From Pleodorina starrii (taxonomy: Eukaryota > Chlorophyta > Chlorophyceae > Chlamydomonadales > Volvocaceae), in contig BRXU01000022.1 in assembly GCA_030267565.1 (NCBI GenBank), forward strand, positions 268,001 through 332,000: DNA of 64,000 nt. The letters run 5' to 3'. The notes below the pieces were generated by a model that worked only from the letters and a program-made list of their open reading frames with translations, did no database searches and had not been told where the DNA came from. Both the position numbers and the translations under genes were made by a program. Of this stretch, positions 57,378 to 64,000 are shown one piece after another (within the stretch, counting starts at the first letter, position 1; each line of letters opens with the position of its first letter).

Positions 57378-59866
57378 CTGTGGAAAGAGGGCTCGATGAA
57401 TCCTCGTCTACTGACAACCCATGAGGCCGTGCGTTGCTTTCCCTGGGACGGAACTCAGTCCTTAGAGTTCGGAGGACTGGTGCGCGTGAAGATATAGGGG
57501 ACATGGACTTGCAGAAGACACACCGTGTGCGCTGTACGCGCGTGTGGGAGTCAGCGCTCCGGTTTGAGACCTCGCGAAGTGCGCTGGTGGCTTGCTCGCT
57601 CGGCGTGCAGCATTCACGCGCTCATGCGCAGTGGATTGCCTGCCTTGCATCGCGCGCGCGCTTCATGTGGGCGTAGCGCGGACTGACCTTCCCGTGGGCT
57701 CCAGCTACTGCGATGGCGGTAGCTGCAAGTCACGTGCCAACACTGGGTTTCGGTTATGACAAGTGTCAGGTACGGTGCGGTATGGACCGTCGATCCGCTG
57801 TAAAACAATCCCCCCTAACGCTGGAAAACGATTCCCCTCAAGGCTGTAGCTATGCATGGCGATGGCATGCATGTGCTGACGATTGATTGGCTCGTATACA
57901 ACCTGCTCTCCATCCATTAACCACCCCGGTCATGTCCATGGGACTTTAAGCGCGGGCATGCGCGCCGCGGCGCGGATTGCTTGCAACACGGAAAAGCCAG
58001 TTCGGCGGCGAGCGCAGAGGGCTCGACGGGGAAGTGGAAGGAGTTAGGGGGGAGTGCCCTAGTTAGGGAACGTGGCGCTGTGGGCCTTGCCCGAGCGACC
58101 AGGTTGGGGCCATGTCGAGGACCGAGCTGCGCAACATGCCAGCGTATGTGCACAGTGTCGTGCCGACGCCGTGTGTATGAGAGTCCCGATGCCCGCACCC
58201 GTCGCGGTCGCGTGCCCGCATCTCCACGCGCCGCCGCCATCGCAACGCCCAAAGCTCGACCGCTTCAGGCAAAGGCGCTGAGAAAGAGCCCGGTAGTTTG
58301 GTGTTTTGGGTCGGCCGCGACGGGGGACTTGGGCAGGTCGGAAGCGGGGCCGGCAGGGTAGGGCTGGCCCGGGGATACAAATAAACAAGAGCTCGCTCTT
58401 CAGCTCCCTCTCGAATTAAGTCTGGGCCGCTGGACCATTCTGCCTTGAGCGGACCGGTACACAATGCAACCTCCATCCGTCCGTAAGGGCTGCGAGGGTG
58501 AACTGCTGCCCACCCACCCGCCCACCCGTTCACCCCTGCACTCTGCCTATGCACTAGCGTTGCCTCCTTGCCTAGCATATTTAGCGGATGGAAACCAACC
58601 GCAAGGGGAGTCGGAGCCGATGGTGCAGAGCAGGATGATGAGTGATAGGGGCCCAGGGGCTGGTAACACGGGGCCTTAAAGCCCAAGCGCGGAATGGCAC
58701 TTCAACCGCTACACCAGGCATGTGTTGAAGCGCATGCGACATACAGGATGTGCCACACCGCCGGCCGTCGACCCCTGCTCTTCCCAATCGTGCAGCCCAT
58801 GACTGCTAGCACATATAGCGCAGGGACCGACCTGCGGACCTGGACAATCTGGGTCTCGCGGGGTTGTTGGAACAGGTCAGGCACCTCGAGGGCCGCGGTC
58901 AACGCAGCGCCTGCGAAGCGCAGCGCGTGCAAGTCAGGTCGGCAGCAATGGCGGCCTGGCGAGAGACATCTGCGGCGGCGGCGATGCTGCTGTGGCTTAC
59001 TTCCCGGCCCGGCGGCCTGAATTCCGCGGAATCCGCAATCCGGTGTACAATCTACATCTCGAGCGTGACTCTTGCGGTTATAGTAGTTGCACAAGGACGC
59101 AGGAAGAGTACCGGTGACACCCACATGTGGTATGTGTTGTATCTGGCTCGGTGTATCTTCAATCCGATAGCGTGGCATAGGCAGCTTGCAGTGCTTGTCA
59201 CGAGGGCCCTGGACACATGCCAAGGGCCCTTTGTGGTCGTTGCGGCGGCATTTCGTGCACCGGCATGTCGTAGACGCATGCGTCCTCCCTCTCTTTATAC
59301 CTCCCTCATGACGGCATGCCCGTCCCTGCCCGTCCACCTCAGGTGCTCCTTAGATGCAACCGCACAACATCGTGGATCGGTCCAATCAGCTCGTCATTTC
59401 AAGCATGTGTAAATGTAATTCGTTTCGTTTGTCCTTTTAGCATAGTTGGCAAGTGGTGTTGTTACCGGCGGGAGGTCGCGCAGCAGCAACACACGCAGTT
59501 CATCCTCCGCATGGATCGAAAAGGATCGAAAGCATGGCCAATAAATATACAGGGAGAACTCATTTCCGAGCATTTTTTGACATATACCAGTATCAAAATA
59601 TTCACGTAGCGATCTCTGTATCATAATCCCTATGTCGTCCCGGTGGCATCGGACAAGTTGTCCACGCTCAGAGAACCGCCCCGCAACCCACAGTGGCGTT
59701 TATCCAATACTTGCAAAAGCTATCAAACACAATCTTGCCTGAGGTGGGGTTCGTGAGGGGCAATTCGTAACCACTTTTGTGCGGCGCAACACCCTAAGGC
59801 TGTGCGCCGACAAGCTTAACCAGGTTGCTTGTAATACGACGTGGACATTAAAGACGCTTGCCGGGA
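57378..59866. other. Spacer between TPX2-like copies A and B
   Basis: Contains the copy A 3' UTR with TGTAA at 57799-57803 and the copy B promoter. No supported exon. Near 59879-59910 the sequence GTGGGCCAGCTGACTTTCGG repeats that found after exon 1 of copy A (55316 onwards), so the duplication included the 5' end. Confidence 0.55.
57799..57803 (+). terminator. Candidate TGTAA poly(A) signal of TPX2-like copy A
   Basis: First TGTAA after the stop, giving a 3' UTR of about 430 nt. Motif only. Confidence 0.45.
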
Positions 59867-62347
59867 ATGTGCAACGCTCAGGTGGGCCAGCTGACTTTCG
59901 GCCAGAGATGGGGAGCATGGCAGGCGAATTCGGAGAACATCAGGGGAACACAGTTCTGCCCCAGTAACATCAGATCCTTGCTCAGTACATCTTAAAGCGC
60001 TATTTCTGGGTTAAGCCCGGATTAACCGAGCAGTTCGGGGTTCCGATGGAAGCAACATCGCCTTGCCTGGAACGTTGCGTCTTCCTCCACGCAGGAACAC
60101 ATGGCGTTCAGGATCCAGAATTATGGCCCTGTCACGGGAATTAAGACTCCACGGGCTCATTTCAACGCATCGCCGGGAACGACGCCTCAGCATCATGCCC
60201 ACATCCCCGGCCCACATCCCCGGACGCTGTCCAAGGTCTTGAAGTTTGGGAGCCCCAAGGTAGACGCTATCACAGCACTCTGGGTTGCGCTGCTGAACGT
60301 TCTGGTCCTCCCTCCCGTGGTGTTACCGTGCCACATCTCTCGTTTGCCCAACACTCAGGCATCCACGGCGCCGCCAAGGCCGCCTGTGCAGCCTTCAGGT
60401 CCCTCACTTAAGGTGAGCTCCAAACTGATTGCATTTCCCCGATGCTGGCATCGCTGTGCCTTATCTGGGTGGCGTGGTCTTGGGGCAAACTTGACCCGGC
60501 ATCACATTTGCGCGCTTCTGCACCTGTAACAACCCGAAGTGAGGACGTGTGCCTCGTCTGCCTCCTGCCACATCTGACGAACAAGGATGATGTACTCCTT
60601 CCCCTGGCAGGATGAGCCTGGACCGGAGCCGATTGTTTACAAGGCTTGCCCGTAAGTGACCGCCGCCGCCAGGTCAGATGCGAACCCATGTCCCCACATG
60701 TCCATGCACGCAAACCACAGCTGCGCCTTTGATGCGCTCAAGCGACCAGCCTTGCTTGTAGCAGTGTCTTACAAGTATCGTTTGCTTGTCTGCAGGAAGG
60801 ACACGGCTGCGGGAGGGACCACCCTGCGCTTGAACCAGCGCAAGGAGCAGCGCGCCGCCGCGGAGCGCAAGATCAAGCTGACCGCAAGGAGGCTCGAGCG
60901 GATGAAGATGCACCGCCCAGGACACCTACCTAGCGGCGGGTACGTGCCGCCCAAGCTGGTGCACCTGCCCATCAAGATCCCAGCACCCTTCTCCTTGAGC
61001 ACCGAGGTAGGAAAGCGGGCATTGACGTTGCTTGGTCGTGATGTGAAGCATGCAGGGGTTCTCATGGCAAGGCACCTTATTATGGGCTGGCAATGCACGT
61101 ATTTATCAGGAAGATTTCCTAAACACTGAGCTTTCAAGCGGGTCTATTTGCTTCTGTGCGTTGTTCTGGTCTTCACGCGGCCAACGGCGGCCGGCAAGGG
61201 CTCGCCGTGTAACTAACGGCACCCGGAACAGCGGAAGATGGAGCAGGCTGGGTCGTTGGTTTCTTTTCACCGCCGACTAGGACTTGGCGCTGTTGTGTCT
61301 AAGGCACGTACCTGGGATCCTTGCTTACCAGTGCACACAATGTACGGCATCGCTGACCTCCCTGGGGCCCGGACTGTCCAGCAGGCGCGAGGCCAGCAGT
61401 ACCTGCAGGAGCAGAAGCGGCTGCACGGGGAGCTGGAGAGGGCCGCGCGCGATGCGCGATACCAGTTCTCGGTAGGTGCGCTGCCTGCCTCGTGATTCGT
61501 GTGTTATCGTACTTTTTCGCATGCCGTACACGCACTCAAGGCAAGCAGCGCCAGGTCCACCTGGGCCCGCTCCCCTTCTGGTCTCACAGCCGCACACCAA
61601 TGCTGTGCGCAACGTCTTGTCTCGCAGTGGTTGGCCATGCGTGACTGAGCTGCACCTCAGGGCGCCCTCCTTAGCTTACGCACGCTATGACTTCATGAGC
61701 TGCTCTGCATGCCATCCCAATGCGGGTCGACAGTGCTCAGCATCCTCTGCCGCGCGTGCACAACTTGATTCCGACTCGACAGGCGCGGCCCGTGCTGAAG
61801 AACAGCCCAAAGCTGCCGAGCTTCGGGGCTGTCCCACTAACCGTGCCGAATGAGGTCGAGCTGCACACCAGCGCGCGGGCCGTGGGGCGCAGCCTCTTTG
61901 ACAGCCGCATCAAGGACAAGGAAGCGGCGGCGAAGGTAAGGCGGCTAGACGGGAAACTGCTGTGATTTGGGTTGGAGGCAGCGCTGCCGAGTTTGTATCC
62001 GCCTTGCGGCTCTAGGTACCGTAACCGCACGCGCTGTATGTGGCGCACAGCTTCGCGTGCCGTCTTAGCTTTGACCCCGAGCCCATTGCCCCTTCCGGGC
62101 GCTCCAGCCAGCAACCTCCTGTGCACCGCTCTGGGCACAGGCGCGGGCGGAGGAGGAGAAACTGGAGGCGGCGCGCCTCGAAGAGGCGGTCGTTAGGCAC
62201 TACCGGAAGACCGTCACCGCCTTCCGCGCTAATCCGATGCCGGACTTCACACTCGTGCCCCCCGCGGCGCCCAAGACGAAGCCCAAGGAGGTGACCAAGG
62301 CGCGGTCGCCCAACCTGCTGACCAGCAAGCGGCGCAAGGTCGTGTAA
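59867..62347 (+). CDS. TPX2/WVD2-like microtubule-associated protein, copy B (311 aa)
   Basis: Exons: 59867-59881 (MCNAQ), 60095-60259, 60359-60412, 60611-60651, 60796-61006, 61382-61471, 61783-61935, 62141-62347 (TAA 62345-62347); total 936 nt, in frame. It shares with copy A the GIKTPRAHF motif, the PIVYKAC/PYVFKAQ mini-exon and a basic helix exon ending PAPFSLSTE. Two further exons give a fuller TPX2 module: QARGQQYLQEQKRLHGELER and YQFS-ARPVLKNSPKLPSFG, then a second repeat start (ELHTSARAVGRSLFDSRIKD). The last exon ends with EEKLEAARLEEA, FRANPMPDF and a KRRK nuclear signal. The F-x-A-x-P-M-P-x-F ending is the hallmark of the TPX2/WVD2-like domain. Expected role: microtubule or spindle binding. 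Tiny exon 1 is inferred from conservation with copy A. Confidence 0.78.
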
Positions 62348-62917
62348 ACGGTGCGCCGTGCATGCCGTCCTTGTAGAAGGGACGTGCGCGTGTCCTTGAT
62401 TGCTGGCGGCGTTGAGCAGCAAACAGGCGGGTCCGGATCATACAGATGTGCTGGTCTGCATGTAGAGCTCTTTGTCTACACGCGTACGGCTCACTCTTGA
62501 CTGACTACCCTACGTAGTACGGAGGCAGTCACATGATCATCATGTAGGTGCCCCAATGCTGAGATTGCGCATCGGTCCTGAGCAAGATTGTCTCTATATC
62601 CTTGACTGTGTGCTTTGCATTTGAGGAGTACAGCTTTGCGATGGCGGGGGGGGGGGAGAGGGGCGAACGGAACACGTAAGTAAACACGTCGCGTGCGCTG
62701 CGCGCGTTAGAGCCACGGCTGCTGTTCGGAACGTTACGACACCGGCTTGTGCACCCACGCGCTGCATTTTTGCGTTCGACGTGTGGTGGTCTCATTCTCT
62801 CATAGCGTACGTTTCTGCGTGTGGTACGGAATACCGTTTTGCTTGCCACCGCTGACTGACTGAAGACGTGGAGAGCCCTACCAGCTACCACTGCGCGGCA
62901 CCGCTGCAATTGCGGTG

Positions 62918-62968
62918 GCCAGACAGGGCGCGTGTCTTCACCTGGCCCTCGTGGCCAGACAGGGCGCG
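62918..62968 (+). repeat. Tandem GTGGCCAGACAGGGCGCG pair
   Basis: Two near-identical copies (…CGTGTCTTCA and …CGCGTCTTCA endings) about 31 bp apart in non-coding DNA. Confidence 0.7.
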
Positions 62969-63124
62969 CGTCTTCATCAGCGACAAATGGCTTCGTCTCG
63001 GAAGTGAGCACTCCGCGTGATTGACAAACGTGGACGATGGCCATGTACCGTATTATACGTCAAGCGGTGAACACATCGTGCAACGTGTCCCAACCGAAGG
63101 CGACCTGGAGCCCTCTGTAGCAAC

Positions 63125-63129
63125 TGTAA
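63125..63129 (+). terminator. Candidate TGTAA poly(A) signal of TPX2-like copy B
   Basis: First TGTAA after the stop, about 780 nt downstream, in the usual range for this genome. Motif only. Confidence 0.45.
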
Positions 63130-63732
63130 CTACCGTCATGTCGAGCACACTTTACCCCGATGCCCCAACCCAGTTCGCCAGCAGCTTGCAAATAAATGAG
63201 GCCCGCCCGTGCTCCAAAATGGCCTATGTTCCAAAACTCCCAGCGTCTGCACAGCCCTCCAAGGGGCACATCGCGGGCAGCAGCAAGCAACCGGGCGCAT
63301 TGCAGCCCGATCGCCCTGCCTTTTCATCCTGAAGAGCGCAGCCTTCCGTTCCTCCGCCGCTCTGCCCAGTACACATGTCGCACACTACAACACTTAGTCC
63401 AAACGGTGCGCTCTGAGCAAACCTGCCACTGAGCTCCGTCCTCGCCCAAGCCCCTGTCCTGCGCCACCTTGCCAACCCCTGCATGTCAGTCGCGCGGTGG
63501 GCTGTGTCCCTGCGTGTCGAAAGCTCCAAACACCTTGGCTCAGCTCAGCCGTTACCCTGAGACTGATGCCTCAATTGTCCGCTGTCGAGAAGCACCACCG
63601 TGGCCCCCGCAAGTCGGCCTCAGCGGCGCTAGGCATCTTCCGCCTGCGCGACCCACCGCAAGACTCCCCATGGAACGAGTGCCGCTGCCGACCCCGCCCA
63701 ACACACATGATGCGCGTCCGAGCCGCACGGCT

Positions 63733-63846
63733 TCACAGCGCGCCGAAGAAGGGGTTCGTGAGCGCCTCGTTCAGCGCACCGCCGGCGCCGTTCAAGAGGT
63801 CCATGTTGATCTTCTCCGGCTGCATCACCAGGGCCTCTTCCGTCTT
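63733..63846 (-). CDS. C-terminal exon of an unidentified minus-strand gene
   Basis: Read on minus: acceptor GCATCGCAG then 37 codons starting KTEEALVMQPEKINMDLL, continuing NGAGGALNEALTNPFFGAL, and TGA (63735-63733). Codon use is strongly GC3-biased, as in the real exons nearby. The rest of the gene would lie right of the window. ATG 63858 could start a 41-residue protein instead. I do not recognise the family. Confidence 0.5.
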   Translation of the reverse strand, partial: KTEEALVMQPEKINMDLLNGAGGALNEALTNPFFGAL

Positions 63847-64000
63847 CTGCGATGCCATGCACACGAGAGAACCCCAGCAGTGGCCAGCAACGTGTCAGCG
63901 ACCCGGGGGTGGGAGAAAGGGAGATATTCCGGCAGCTCTGCAACCGTCAAAGGTCAACCTTTGCACCTAAATTTGGGCCAAGCCCTTTGCTGTATACGTG

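Larger units (their letters stand above)
62348..63732. other. 3' flank of TPX2-like copy B and convergent spacer
   Basis: No supported exon. TGTAA for copy B at 63125-63129. A G-run lies at 62646-62656. A tandem pair of about 31 bp (GTGGCCAGACAGGGCGCG) lies near 62918-62968. Confidence 0.55.

Noticed and set aside
1..64000. CRISPR arrays, operons, phage or insertion sequences
   Set aside because: No regular spaced repeats, ribosome-binding sites or prokaryotic transposases; the gene structure is clearly eukaryotic.

Overview
The window looks like nuclear DNA of a chlamydomonadalean (volvocine-type) green alga. The genes are GC-rich and cut into many short exons, likely poly(A) sites follow TGTAA pentamers, telomere-like repeats are of the TTTTAGGG type, and the left-most gene is the photosystem II factor TEF30/MET1. 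No prokaryotic operon, plasmid, phage or CRISPR structure is visible. I built exon models by hand from conserved protein motifs, splice-site consensus and codon phase. Every complete model listed closes in frame except the TZF gene, where one short exon is unresolved.

Left third (1-25 kb, plus strand): the 3' part of TEF30 (PDZ + TPR, PSII assembly/repair) is followed about 120 bp after its poly(A) signal by a complete 19-exon SPT5 gene (1,207 aa, transcription elongation factor). After a 2.5-kb spacer comes a plant-type tandem CCCH zinc-finger gene with a 13-nt microexon and a very long 3' flank.

Middle (28-39 kb): a small TMEM230-type membrane protein (minus) and an ApaH-like PPP phosphatase (plus) are transcribed divergently. 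Next is the most unusual locus of the window. Two paralogous kinase-like genes (601 and 597 aa) lie head to head around a 396-bp shared promoter. Their 3' halves, including an intron and 3' flank, form 2.2-kb near-identical inverted repeats, while their first two exons are almost unrelated except for a cysteine-rich pattern. The predicted catalytic loop reads IND instead of HRD.

Right part (39-64 kb): about 4 kb of gene-poor, AT-richer DNA; a 17-exon minus-strand protein kinase (1,229 aa, TKL-like, intact catalytic motifs, long N-terminal region with a weak GAF-like segment) that hosts an intron-containing tRNA-Leu(UAG) in one intron; interstitial telomere-like repeats on both sides of it; then two tandem TPX2/WVD2-like microtubule-associated genes, the first with a tandemly duplicated exon and fewer 3' exons. 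The last exon of an unidentified minus-strand gene lies at the right edge.

Across the window, GC-AG introns are frequent in the three genes TEF30, SPT5 and TMEM230, and several SPT5 introns share a repeated module just upstream of their acceptors. Apart from shared promoters and tandem or inverted paralogues, neighbouring genes have no obvious joint function, as expected for an algal nuclear locus.
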